Shown here: in pieces, positions 15,551 to 23,513 of the stretch
Numbering within the stretch: position 1 is the stretch's first letter
Layout of the letters: each line of letters starts with the position of its first letter
Assembly: GCF_003480315.1 (NCBI RefSeq)
Contig: NZ_QUIV01000002.1
Location: 62,324-126,323 of the forward strand
Length of the DNA: 64,000 bases
Direction of reading: 5' to 3'
From: Clostridium sp. AM33-3
Lineage (GTDB): Bacteria; Bacillota; Clostridia; Lachnospirales; Lachnospiraceae
Program-made: the position numbers and the translations under genes
Notes under the pieces: generated by a model
The model's database searches: none
What the model was told of the DNA's origin: nothing
What the model saw: the letters and a program-made list of their open reading frames with translations, nothing else

Positions 15551-17167
15551 TTGACAACTGTAAATATACATAGAAGCTGGAAAAGAAGAGTACAGTGCTT
15601 TGGTGCAGCGCTTCTGGCTATGAGCATGCTGGCGGGCTGCGGTACATCCCAGACCGCAAAACAGGCAGAGAGTGAGAGCACCGAGGAGAATCTGGTCCTG
15701 ATGGAGGAGACTCTGCCGCAGACCGCGGCAGATGAGACCGTTATGGCGCTGTCGCCGGACGGTCCGCTGCTTCCGTCTGTTGAGGGCGTGGACGCAGAGT
15801 ACAGTGAGCCGATCCCGGATTATCTGCGTATCGGTGAAAAACACCCGATCGTCTTAAAGCTGCAGCAGCGCCTGATGGATCTGGGCTTTATGGATAACGA
15901 TGAACCGACGGATTATTACGGGGAAGTGACCCAGAGTGCAGTCAAGATCTATCAGCGCCAGAACAAGCTGGCACAGGACGGTATCATCGGTCCGGATACC
16001 CTGGAGGCGATTCTTTCCCCGGATGCCAAGTATTATGCAGCCCAGAAGGGCGATGAGGGTACCGATATTACCCGTATCCAGAGCCGTCTGTATGAGCTTG
16101 GCTATCTGGCCAGCGACAGCGAGGTGACAGGCAGCTTTGGAGATGATACCGAAACGGCGGTTATGAAGATGCAGAGCGTGAACGGCCTGGAGCAGGATGG
16201 TAAGGTCGGAAGAAAAACCATGAACCTCCTCTACAGTGAGGATGTGAAGGCAAATATGCTGGCTTACGGAGAGAAGAGCGATCTGGTTCTGGCAGCCCAG
16301 AAGCGTTTGAAGGAGCTGGGATATATGACCACCGAGCCGGATGGCAGCTACGGAAATGATACGATCATTGCAGTCAAACAGTTCCAGTCCCGCAATGACC
16401 AGATTGTAGATGGTTATCTGGGACCGGCTACCCGTGTGGCGTTAAACAGTTCTGACGCGGTTCCGAACGGTCTGGCCCTTGGAGACAGCGGTGATAACAT
16501 CCAGCGGGTACAGAACCTGCTCAGTAAGCTGGGATATCTGAAATCTGCCAATGTGACCGGTTACTATGGTGAGGTGACCGAGGATGCGGTCAAGCTGTTC
16601 CAGCGCACGAATGGACTGAGTGCGGATGGTGCGGTCGGTGTCATGACCATGGCAAAGCTGACCGGCGGAGATGCGAAGAAAGCACCGGCCCAGCCGAAGA
16701 CGAATACCAGTAAAAACAACAGCAAAAACAACAGAAAAAATAATTCAAATGGCGGAAGCAAGGGCAATTCCGGCAGCACTGCTGTTCCGAATACCGGTGG
16801 TGCCAGCGGCGGCGCGAGTGCGCTTCTGGCGGTGGCAAGCTCCAAGCTTGGCTGTCCGTATGTATGGGGCTCCAAGGGACCGAACTCCTTTGACTGTTCC
16901 GGTTTCGTGTACTGGTGCTTAAACCAGGTTGGCGTGCGTCAGAGCTACATGACTTCTTCCGGATGGAGAAACGCGGGAAGATACACCAGGATCAGCAGCT
17001 TCTCTAATCTGCGTGCCGGTGATATCATCGTTGTAAGCGGCCATGTAGGAATCGTGGCAGGCGGCGGAACGGTTATTGATGCCTCCTCCGGTAACGGTAA
17101 AGTCGTTCATCGATCCTTAAGCTCCTGGTGGGCAAATAACTTTATCTGCGGATGGAGAATTTTCTAA
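15551..17167 (+). CDS. Lipoprotein NlpC/P60 endopeptidase with four peptidoglycan-binding repeats
   Basis: This 538-residue cell-wall hydrolase has a signal peptide with lipobox LAGC (Cys near residue 30). Four PG_binding_1 repeats of about 70 residues follow (each with LQxRLxxLGY, YGxxTxxAVKxFQ and DGxxGxxT patterns). An Asn/Lys/Ser/Gly-rich linker leads to a C-terminal NlpC/P60 domain with the catalytic Cys in FDCSGFVYW and the His in GHVGIV. It likely cleaves peptide stems of peptidoglycan at the outer membrane face. TTG at 15551 is preferred as the start, with GAGG 8 nt upstream and a normal n-region HRSWKRR. Upstream in-frame starts would translate through the hairpin at 15496. Confidence 0.88.
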   Translation: MTTVNIHRSWKRRVQCFGAALLAMSMLAGCGTSQTAKQAESESTEENLVLMEETLPQTAADETVMALSPDGPLLPSVEGVDAEYSEPIPDYLRIGEKHPIVLKLQQRLMDLGFMDNDEPTDYYGEVTQSAVKIYQRQNKLAQDGIIGPDTLEAILSPDAKYYAAQKGDEGTDITRIQSRLYELGYLASDSEVTGSFGDDTETAVMKMQSVNGLEQDGKVGRKTMNLLYSEDVKANMLAYGEKSDLVLAAQKRLKELGYMTTEPDGSYGNDTIIAVKQFQSRNDQIVDGYLGPATRVALNSSDAVPNGLALGDSGDNIQRVQNLLSKLGYLKSANVTGYYGEVTEDAVKLFQRTNGLSADGAVGVMTMAKLTGGDAKKAPAQPKTNTSKNNSKNNRKNNSNGGSKGNSGSTAVPNTGGASGGASALLAVASSKLGCPYVWGSKGPNSFDCSGFVYWCLNQVGVRQSYMTSSGWRNAGRYTRISSFSNLRAGDIIVVSGHVGIVAGGGTVIDASSGNGKVVHRSLSSWWANNFICGWRIF

Positions 17168-17207
17168 AAATGCATTGTACCAAATCAAAAACTTTTCAAA
17201 AAAATAA

Positions 17208-17235
17208 TTGACAAATGAAATAATGGTACTATAAT
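17208..17235 (+). promoter_or_regulatory. Consensus promoter of the T-box/cstA transcript
   Basis: TTGACA (17208-17213), 16 nt and TATAAT (17230-17235) are both perfect hexamers. Transcription should start near 17242, giving a leader of about 400 nt. Confidence 0.85.
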
Positions 17236-17261
17236 GGCAGATATTCAAAGATTCACATCCA

Positions 17262-17608
17262 AATGCGTTGAACAGGACAAGGCTTTTTTGTCAGATGCGT
17301 TTTCAGAGAGCTTCCGGCCGGTGTGAGGAAGCAGCGCGGCAAAGGAGTTATCCCCTGCAAGCAGATTGTCTGAAATGCGAAAAGTAACGCTGGTGATACC
17401 AGGTGAAAGCAGACAGTAAGACAGTACGGAAACCCACCGTTAACAGGGCTCGTATTCATCCGGACTGAGAGACGGAGGATATGGTCAGAGAGGCTGATGG
17501 AATGTCAGCAAGGGAAGTGGTAACGCGGAGCGCGTATTTTATGATTAGCATATATGCCTTCGTCTTCCTGCGGAAAATTCTGCGGGAGGACGGAGGTTTT
17601 TCTTTTTT
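17262..17608 (+). promoter_or_regulatory. T-box riboswitch leader upstream of cstA
   Basis: Stem I shows the typical apical AGAGAGCTTCC ... GGTGTGAGGAAGC segment (about 17306-17332). Below it a 10-bp helix CTTTTTTGTC (17283-17292) pairs with GGCAAAGGAG (17338-17347), and CAGG (17273-17276) pairs with CCTG (17354-17357). The antiterminator core GGGAAGTGGTAACGCGG (17512-17528) resembles AGGGTGGNACCGCG. It is answered by CTTCGTCTTCC (from 17558). The terminator is a 15-bp hairpin (17557-17571 with 17582-17596) followed by T5-C-T6. The TGGT bulge (17518-17521) implies a tRNA with discriminator A. The specifier codon is not certain. ATC (17350-17352) in the loop TTATCC is one candidate. Confidence 0.8.
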
Positions 17609-17639
17609 CCGCGTTATGGTTTTGAGAGGAGAGATCATT

Positions 17640-19349
17640 ATGAATACACTTGTTATAGTATTAATCGCAGCTGTGTGTCTGTTCTGCGGATACACGTTTT
17701 ACGGCCGCTGGCTGGCAAAGAAATGGGGGATCGACCCGAAGGCCAAGACCCCGGCAGTTGCTTTAGAGGATGGACAGGATTATGTGCCGACCGACGGCTG
17801 GACTGTTTTCGCACATCAGTTTTCCTCCATCGCAGGCGCAGGCCCTGTCACCGGTGCCATTCAGGCAGCTGCATTCGGATGGGTTCCGGTGCTTCTGTGG
17901 GTTATCCTTGGCGGCATCTTCTTCGGTGCGGTAACCGACTTCGGCGCACTGTATGCCAGTGTCAAGAATGAAGGTAAGTCCATGGGACTTCTGATCGAGA
18001 AATACATCGGCAGGACCGGACGGAAGCTGTTCCTTCTGTTCTGCTGGCTGTTTACTTTAATTGTTATCGCAGCATTCGCTGATATGGTTGCAGGTACGTT
18101 CAATGCTTACACTGTAGCAGATGGTGTGACCTCCCTTTCCCCGGCGGCACAGACCAACGGCGCGGCAGGTTCCATCTCCCTGATGTTCATTGTATTTGCC
18201 ATGGTATTTGGTGTCATTCAGAAGCATCTTCATCTGACCGGCTGGAAAGAGACTCTGGCCGGACTGGCATGCACCGTTGCAGCATTTGCAATCGGTATGG
18301 CATTCCCGGTTGTAGCTGGTAAAGACACCTGGTCTTATCTGACCTTTGCTTACATCTTCCTGGCAGCTGTTATGCCGATGTGGCTCTTAATGCAGCCGCG
18401 TGATTTCATGACTACCTTCATGTTTGCAGGCATGATCATCGGTGCTGTTGTTGGCCTGGTGGTTGCGCATCCGACCATGAACCTTCCGGCTTACACCGGA
18501 TTTAAGAATGCCAAGATGGGCGATATGTTCCCGATCCTGTTTGTAACCGTAGCGTGCGGAGCGGTTTCCGGATTCCACAGCCTGGTATCTTCCGGAACCT
18601 CTTCCAAGACGGTTTCCAATGAGAAGGATATGCTGAAGGTTGGTTATGGCGCCATGGTATTAGAGAGCCTGCTGGCTGTTCTGGCATTATGTGTAGCCGG
18701 TGCGGCAGCTGCAGCAGATGGTACCGCAGCAACCGGAACTCCGTTCCAGATCTTCTCTGCAGGTGTTGCAGGCTTCCTGGAGATGTTTGGTATCCCGGTT
18801 TATGTAGCACAGTGCTTTATGACCATGTGTGTATCTGCCCTGGCTTTAACCAGCCTGGATTCCGTGGCACGTATCGGACGTATGTCCTTCCAGGAACTGT
18901 TCTCTGCTGATGATATGGAGCATGCAGAGGGCTGGAGAAAGCTTCTTTGCAATAAGTACTTTTCCACTGTGGTAACCCTGGCCTGTGGCTTTATCTTAAC
19001 CAAGATTGGTTATTCCAACATCTGGCCGCTGTTCGGCAGTGCAAACCAGCTGTTAAGTGCTCTGGTACTCATCACCCTGTGTGTATTCTTAAAGGTAACC
19101 GGAAGAGAGAACAAAACCCTGTTCCCACCGCTCATCATCATGCTGTGCGTTACCTTTACCGCACTGGTTGAGAGAACCATCGCCCTGGTACATGCTTTCG
19201 GTGCAGGTACCGCAGTCTTCATGGTAGAAGGCTTACAGCTGATCATTGCGATCCTGTTAATGGTACTGGGTATCATCATTGTGTACACATCCGGGAAGGA
19301 ACTGTTTCAGAAGAAGGGTGTGAAGAACGCGCAGGTAAAGAATGCGTAA
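17640..19349 (+). CDS. cstA: Carbon starvation protein A family transporter
   Basis: This 569-residue polytopic membrane protein of the CstA family has members that import peptides or pyruvate. The family blocks GRWLAKKWGIDPKAKTPA, FAHQFSSIAGAGPVTGAIQA and GFHSLVSSGTSSKTV are visible, with about 14-16 hydrophobic segments. The ATG at 17640 follows GAGAGGAGAG. An in-frame extension to 17481 lies within the T-box antiterminator and terminator and is rejected. The T-box leader implies transport or use of an amino acid or peptide sensed through uncharged tRNA. It is convergent with a histidine kinase gene. Confidence 0.92.
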   Translation: MNTLVIVLIAAVCLFCGYTFYGRWLAKKWGIDPKAKTPAVALEDGQDYVPTDGWTVFAHQFSSIAGAGPVTGAIQAAAFGWVPVLLWVILGGIFFGAVTDFGALYASVKNEGKSMGLLIEKYIGRTGRKLFLLFCWLFTLIVIAAFADMVAGTFNAYTVADGVTSLSPAAQTNGAAGSISLMFIVFAMVFGVIQKHLHLTGWKETLAGLACTVAAFAIGMAFPVVAGKDTWSYLTFAYIFLAAVMPMWLLMQPRDFMTTFMFAGMIIGAVVGLVVAHPTMNLPAYTGFKNAKMGDMFPILFVTVACGAVSGFHSLVSSGTSSKTVSNEKDMLKVGYGAMVLESLLAVLALCVAGAAAAADGTAATGTPFQIFSAGVAGFLEMFGIPVYVAQCFMTMCVSALALTSLDSVARIGRMSFQELFSADDMEHAEGWRKLLCNKYFSTVVTLACGFILTKIGYSNIWPLFGSANQLLSALVLITLCVFLKVTGRENKTLFPPLIIMLCVTFTALVERTIALVHAFGAGTAVFMVEGLQLIIAILLMVLGIIIVYTSGKELFQKKGVKNAQVKNA

Positions 19350-19375
19350 GAGTATATAGAATCGTAAATATAAGA

Positions 19376-19414
19376 AAGACGCAAGTCACAAAATATGTGG
19401 CCTGCGTCTTTTTT
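19376..19414 (+). terminator. Rho-independent terminator after cstA
   Basis: AAGACGCAAGTCAC pairs with GTGGCCTGCGTCTT around a 7-nt loop (one mismatch), followed by T6. It lies between the convergent cstA and kinase genes. Confidence 0.8.
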
Positions 19415-19427
19415 GAACTCAGATAGC

Positions 19428-21737
19428 TCATGCCGTCTGATCTGGTTTTTTAATCCCAAATCCCACGCGCACCTTGAACAGATCTCCATCAATTAAGATC
19501 TCGAAGGTTCCACCCTGGAGCTTTGTGAGGCTCTGGGCAATGGAGAGGCCGAGGCCGCTTCCTTCGGTGGTGCGGGAGACATCTCCGCGGACAAATCGCT
19601 CAGTAAGTTCATCACCCTGTACGTTTAACGGGTTTGCGGATATGTTTTTAATCGTAAAGTAAACTTTGTCGTCTTTCAGTTTCAGGTCAGTGTAGACCCG
19701 GGTGTGTTCCATGGCGTATTTGAACGCGTTGTTGTAGACATTTTCGAGGACACGCCAGAGGTGGCGCCCATCTGCCTCGATGAGAATGCTGCTTTCCGGC
19801 AGTGTGGACACCAACTCCAGGCTTCGGGTAGCAAATTTCTCTTCAAATTCGCCGTTGGTCTGCCAGATCATTTCTACAATGTCCAGAGTGGTCATCTCCA
19901 GCTTGACATTTCCGGAGCTTGCCTTGGAGGCTTCCACCAGGTCTTCGGTCAGATTTTTTAAACGCTGGGATTTCTGATCCAGGACTTTTAAGTATTCCCG
20001 GGCGCGTTCCCCCGGAATCTGTTCCCTCTTCAGCAGGTCTACATAGTTAATAATAGAAGTGAGCGGGGTCTTGATATCGTGGGATACGTTTGTGATCAGG
20101 TCGGCTTTTAGGCGTTCGCTCCTGACCTGCTCCTGAAGGGCACGCTCCAGTCCGGTTCCGATGCTGTTGATCATGTTGCCGACTCTCAGTTCCTTTCCCT
20201 CCAGACCGGCCAGATTCATCTGATAGCTGGTGTCACCGCCCGCAATTTTTGTGATGGCATCTGCAATCTGGTCTTCCTGCTGGGACTGCAGGAACAGTCG
20301 GTGAAAGGTCTTGTAATCCAGACCGACCAACAGGAGGAGCGTGATGATGCCGATAATCTTTGCGGACATATGGGACCGTAAGCAGACACATACAGCGATC
20401 AGGCTGATGCCGATGGCCTGTGCTGCAAGAAAGGCAGTAAACAGGCAGAAGAGCCGCCGGGAGTAGGTATGGTCTGCAAAATACAGGTTCAGATTTTTGA
20501 GGAAATGGTGAAGCATACTGTTTGTCCCCAGCTGGCGGCTCTTGTAGCGCCGCAGCATGCTGAATGCGCCGGTCATACAGCAGCCGTAGATGATCATGGC
20601 CCGCATCATCCGCTCGGCAAAGCCCCAGTCTTCAGTCCGGGCAACAAGATGGATCAGCGGATAACCAATCTTCTCTCCCAGAAATAGCATGAACATGGTG
20701 CTGACTGCTGTCAGCAGGATCCCGCTTTCGGTGGTGATCATGTCAAAGCCATGCAGGTACGGACTAGTACGGTCTTCTGTGCGGTAACCGGATACCAGGA
20801 TCAGGTAGTACAGTGTCACCAGGCAGCCAATGATGCCGATAGTCAGGCTAAACATGGCCTCAACGAAGCGGCTGCGCAGATGGCGGTAATCGGCGGCCTG
20901 CCGGGCGTATACATCGTCTGCATCATATTGGGTATCTACGGCAACCGTCATGTGGTACCGGTCTGCGTCATTTGCGTTCAGCTGCTCCAGCTGGGCCATG
21001 ACATTTTTGGGAAGTTCATCCAGATTGCTGTCAATGAGAATGGAACTGCTGTCCACAGAGCAATAACGGCCCAGGGACTTTAACTGGGCATCGGTCAAAT
21101 CTCCTGCGTTGGAATACTCTGAGACTACAGTCTCATCATCCAGATAATCGATCCGGAATCGGAAGTTGGACGGATTCGACAGCAGACGGTAGTTTACAAT
21201 GTAATATTCACTTAAGCAGTTTAATACCTCCCGGGACAGATCCAGCAGGGAAGAGAACGCATCGCCCGGTTCCTTTAAGGTGGCGTTGGGATCGTAGGCG
21301 CGCCAGTATACCAGCTGGTCTTTTGTTGTGGAGGCATCATCATAGATAAAGAGATCATTGACGACCTCAAACTGGTCATTTAAGTAAAATCCCTGGCTTT
21401 TGGCGTAACGCAGGACCTCTTCCAGAGTGTAGGTGATCTCCGGGCCGTTGTCGCGGCTGACGGCAAACATTTCTTTGGAGAGATCCAGATTGCCGTCTGT
21501 CTCAAAGACGTCGCGGTAGGCAACATATTTGAAAACGTGATCCAGATCCGCTTGGAACTGCTGGCGAAAGGCTGCGGAATCATCATATTTGCGGTCTAGG
21601 ATCCAGGACATGCCGGAACCAATATTCGTGTTTAAGTACATAACGCTGATGGAGAGAATAGCCATGAACAAAAACAGGATGTGCAGAAACACAGCAATGT
21701 TCTTTTTGATCCGCATGGAATAATCTTTCAGTCTCAT
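19428..21737 (-). CDS. Membrane sensor histidine kinase
   Basis: This 769-residue kinase has an N-terminal helix (about 14-36), an extracytoplasmic sensor of roughly 270 residues, and several more membrane helices between about 305 and 490. A HAMP-like region is followed by the phospho-acceptor domain NVSHDIKTPLTSI, with His near residue 553. The ATPase domain has N-box VYNNAFKYA and G-boxes, including EGSGLGLSIAQSL. The sensor region is not recognised. It starts 9 nt after the stop of the response regulator gene. Its ribosome binding site TAGGAG overlaps that stop, so the pair is translationally linked. Its target genes cannot be inferred. Confidence 0.9.
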   Translation of the reverse strand: MRLKDYSMRIKKNIAVFLHILFLFMAILSISVMYLNTNIGSGMSWILDRKYDDSAAFRQQFQADLDHVFKYVAYRDVFETDGNLDLSKEMFAVSRDNGPEITYTLEEVLRYAKSQGFYLNDQFEVVNDLFIYDDASTTKDQLVYWRAYDPNATLKEPGDAFSSLLDLSREVLNCLSEYYIVNYRLLSNPSNFRFRIDYLDDETVVSEYSNAGDLTDAQLKSLGRYCSVDSSSILIDSNLDELPKNVMAQLEQLNANDADRYHMTVAVDTQYDADDVYARQAADYRHLRSRFVEAMFSLTIGIIGCLVTLYYLILVSGYRTEDRTSPYLHGFDMITTESGILLTAVSTMFMLFLGEKIGYPLIHLVARTEDWGFAERMMRAMIIYGCCMTGAFSMLRRYKSRQLGTNSMLHHFLKNLNLYFADHTYSRRLFCLFTAFLAAQAIGISLIAVCVCLRSHMSAKIIGIITLLLLVGLDYKTFHRLFLQSQQEDQIADAITKIAGGDTSYQMNLAGLEGKELRVGNMINSIGTGLERALQEQVRSERLKADLITNVSHDIKTPLTSIINYVDLLKREQIPGERAREYLKVLDQKSQRLKNLTEDLVEASKASSGNVKLEMTTLDIVEMIWQTNGEFEEKFATRSLELVSTLPESSILIEADGRHLWRVLENVYNNAFKYAMEHTRVYTDLKLKDDKVYFTIKNISANPLNVQGDELTERFVRGDVSRTTEGSGLGLSIAQSLTKLQGGTFEILIDGDLFKVRVGFGIKKPDQTA

Positions 21738-21746
21738 GGGCAGCTC

Positions 21747-22442
21747 CTACTGTTTTTCGATTTTGTAGCCAACGCCCCAGACTACCTTTAAGTAGCGCGG
21801 CTCCCGCGGATTGATCTCAATTTTTTCGCGGATGTGGCGGATATGTACGGCAACCGTGTTGTCGGCACCAATGGCCTCCTCGTTCCAGATCTGCTTGTAG
21901 ATCTCATCGATGGAGAAAACCTTGCCGGCATTTTTTGTGAGCAGTAGCAGAATGTTGTATTCGATGGGAGTCAGTTTAATTGGTTCGTCATCCACAAATA
22001 CTTCCTTGGTATCATCGTTGATGGTAAGGCCGCCGCATTTGTATACGTTTTCATTGCTGCTTTGGTTTAAGTTGCCGAGCTGTGTATAACGGCGAAGCTG
22101 GGATTTGACGCGGGCAACCAGCTCCAGCGGGTTAAATGGTTTGGACAGGTAATCATCTGCACCGATGTTTAAGCCAAGGATCTTGTCGGAATCTTCGGAT
22201 TTCGCGGAGAGGATAATGATGGGGATACTGCTGGTCTCACGTACCTTTAACGTGGTGCGTATGCCATCCAGGCCCGGCATCATGACATCGATGATCATAA
22301 GGTCAGCATGTTCTGTTTCTAAAATTTTCAAAGCATCGTAACCGTCATAGGCTTTCAAGATGTGAAAGCCTTCGCCGGTCAGGTAAATATCTATCGCATC
22401 AACGATTTCTTTATCGTCGTCGCATACTAAAATAGTCTGCAT
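21747..22442 (-). CDS. OmpR-family response regulator
   Basis: This 231-residue protein has a receiver domain with acidic pocket CDDD (residues 7-10), phosphorylatable Asp52 in MIIDVMMPG and Lys near 103 in YLSKPF. A winged-helix DNA-binding domain follows (LTPIEYNILLLLTKNAGKVFS ... NTVAVHIRHIREKIE). The ATG at 22442 has AGGAGG upstream, and the in-frame extension to 22517 is not supported. It is the first gene of the two-component operon. Confidence 0.94.
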   Translation of the reverse strand: MQTILVCDDDKEIVDAIDIYLTGEGFHILKAYDGYDALKILETEHADLMIIDVMMPGLDGIRTTLKVRETSSIPIIILSAKSEDSDKILGLNIGADDYLSKPFNPLELVARVKSQLRRYTQLGNLNQSSNENVYKCGGLTINDDTKEVFVDDEPIKLTPIEYNILLLLTKNAGKVFSIDEIYKQIWNEEAIGADNTVAVHIRHIREKIEINPREPRYLKVVWGVGYKIEKQ

Positions 22443-22533
22443 GATTGTCCTCCTTTGGCGGGTATGCGTATGGTACTTGCGTCGGACTGCCGCATACGTG
22501 CGGTACGGCAGCGTCACATCTCTTAGTATATAT

Positions 22534-22570
22534 CAAAAAGGGCCTTACCGCAATCGGCAAGACCCTTATC
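22534..22570 (-). terminator. Rho-independent terminator after the APH-like kinase gene
   Basis: On the minus strand AAGGGTCTTGCCG pairs with CGGTAAGGCCCTT around ATTG, followed by a T-run. Confidence 0.85.
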
Positions 22571-22577
22571 TTTTGAC

Positions 22578-23330
22578 CTACTGATAATCACATACGTTCA
22601 GCCAGCTTTGAAGCAGTTCCTGTTCTTCCGGACGTTTCTTCGTGAGCTGTGCTGCGGCTACCAGAGGCAGCCACTGCTGTACATAGCGTTTGGCGGTACC
22701 GGTTTTCTCGCAGAACAGATCCATGTACTTGTCTGCTGCTGCCTGATCGGACAGACAGAACAGAAGATAGGTTCTGGCTACATCTGCGCTGGCATTGCCC
22801 TGGGTTGCGTGAACCCAGTCAACTACATACATGGTGCCGTCTTCCTTCACGATGATGTTGTCTGGCTGGAAATCTCCATGGCACAGTTTGATGTGCTTCG
22901 GGGTGCTGTCAAGGCGGGTAAGAAGATCGTAACGGTTGACAGGATCTAATTCTTCCATCTCAGAGATCTGCCGCGCCATTTTGTCTTTTAACTTGTTCAG
23001 TAATGGACAGGTCTTGGAATGAATCATCAGCTGCAGTTCAACCATCTGATTCAGATATTCATCGCGCTTATCCGGATTTTCCTTCATAAGCTCTGTGAGT
23101 GTCTTTCCTTCGATGTAGTCTCTGGTAATGGACCAGCAGCCGTCTTCTTCGACAGAGACTGCCTGAACGGACGGAATGTTGATGCCGCCAATGGCCTCAA
23201 CTCGTGCGCTAATCAAAGCTTCGTTTAAAACCTCTGCTTTCGGGAAACCCTTGCAGAAAACTTTTACTGCTTTATCGCCATCGCGATAGACACTTTTGGT
23301 CGCGTTTTTGGAAATTAATGCTCTTGCCAT
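22578..23330 (-). CDS. Aminoglycoside phosphotransferase-fold kinase
   Basis: This 250-residue protein has the APH/choline-kinase fold. The Brenner motif HGDFQPDNIIV lies at 151-161, and the metal-binding VVDW at 169-172. An N-terminal small lobe has AVKVFCKG (Lys23 as the likely ATP-anchoring lysine). Family members phosphorylate sugars, choline, amino acids or antibiotics, and nothing here fixes the substrate. It is not a recognisable resistance allele. AAGGAAGGAG precedes the ATG at 23330. The frame runs on to 23441, but that extension has no ribosome binding site. Confidence 0.8.
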   Translation of the reverse strand: MARALISKNATKSVYRDGDKAVKVFCKGFPKAEVLNEALISARVEAIGGINIPSVQAVSVEEDGCWSITRDYIEGKTLTELMKENPDKRDEYLNQMVELQLMIHSKTCPLLNKLKDKMARQISEMEELDPVNRYDLLTRLDSTPKHIKLCHGDFQPDNIIVKEDGTMYVVDWVHATQGNASADVARTYLLFCLSDQAAADKYMDLFCEKTGTAKRYVQQWLPLVAAAQLTKKRPEEQELLQSWLNVCDYQ

Positions 23331-23409
23331 ACGAAACTCTCCTTCCTTAATTGTGTTACTGATGCTTGCCGTCAGGTTTGCTAATCGGATCATCAATAGG
23401 TCGGTTCCT

Positions 23410-23438
23410 ATTTTACTACAAAGCTGGAAGAATGTCAC
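23410..23438 (-). promoter_or_regulatory. Promoter of the APH-like kinase gene
   Basis: On the minus strand GTGACA (23438-23433), 17 nt and TAAAAT (23415-23410) give a plausible promoter about 80 nt upstream of the start. Confidence 0.45.
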
Positions 23439-23513
23439 CAACTTTGTGATAATATTTTAACGAAATGCGAGGCCTGTTTGTATCCGCTGCTGACGGTATC
23501 CGGTTGTTGGGTG

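Noticed and set aside
16680..16800. Asn/Lys repeat region that looks like a small tandem repeat
   Set aside because: It is the low-complexity linker of the NlpC/P60 protein and not an intergenic repeat or CRISPR.
17481..17639. N-terminal extension of CstA
   Set aside because: This in-frame extension lies in the T-box antiterminator and terminator. The ATG at 17640 has a proper ribosome binding site and family-like N-terminus.
22578..23330. Antibiotic resistance aminoglycoside phosphotransferase
   Set aside because: Only the general APH fold motifs are present. Context and sequence do not match known resistance enzymes.
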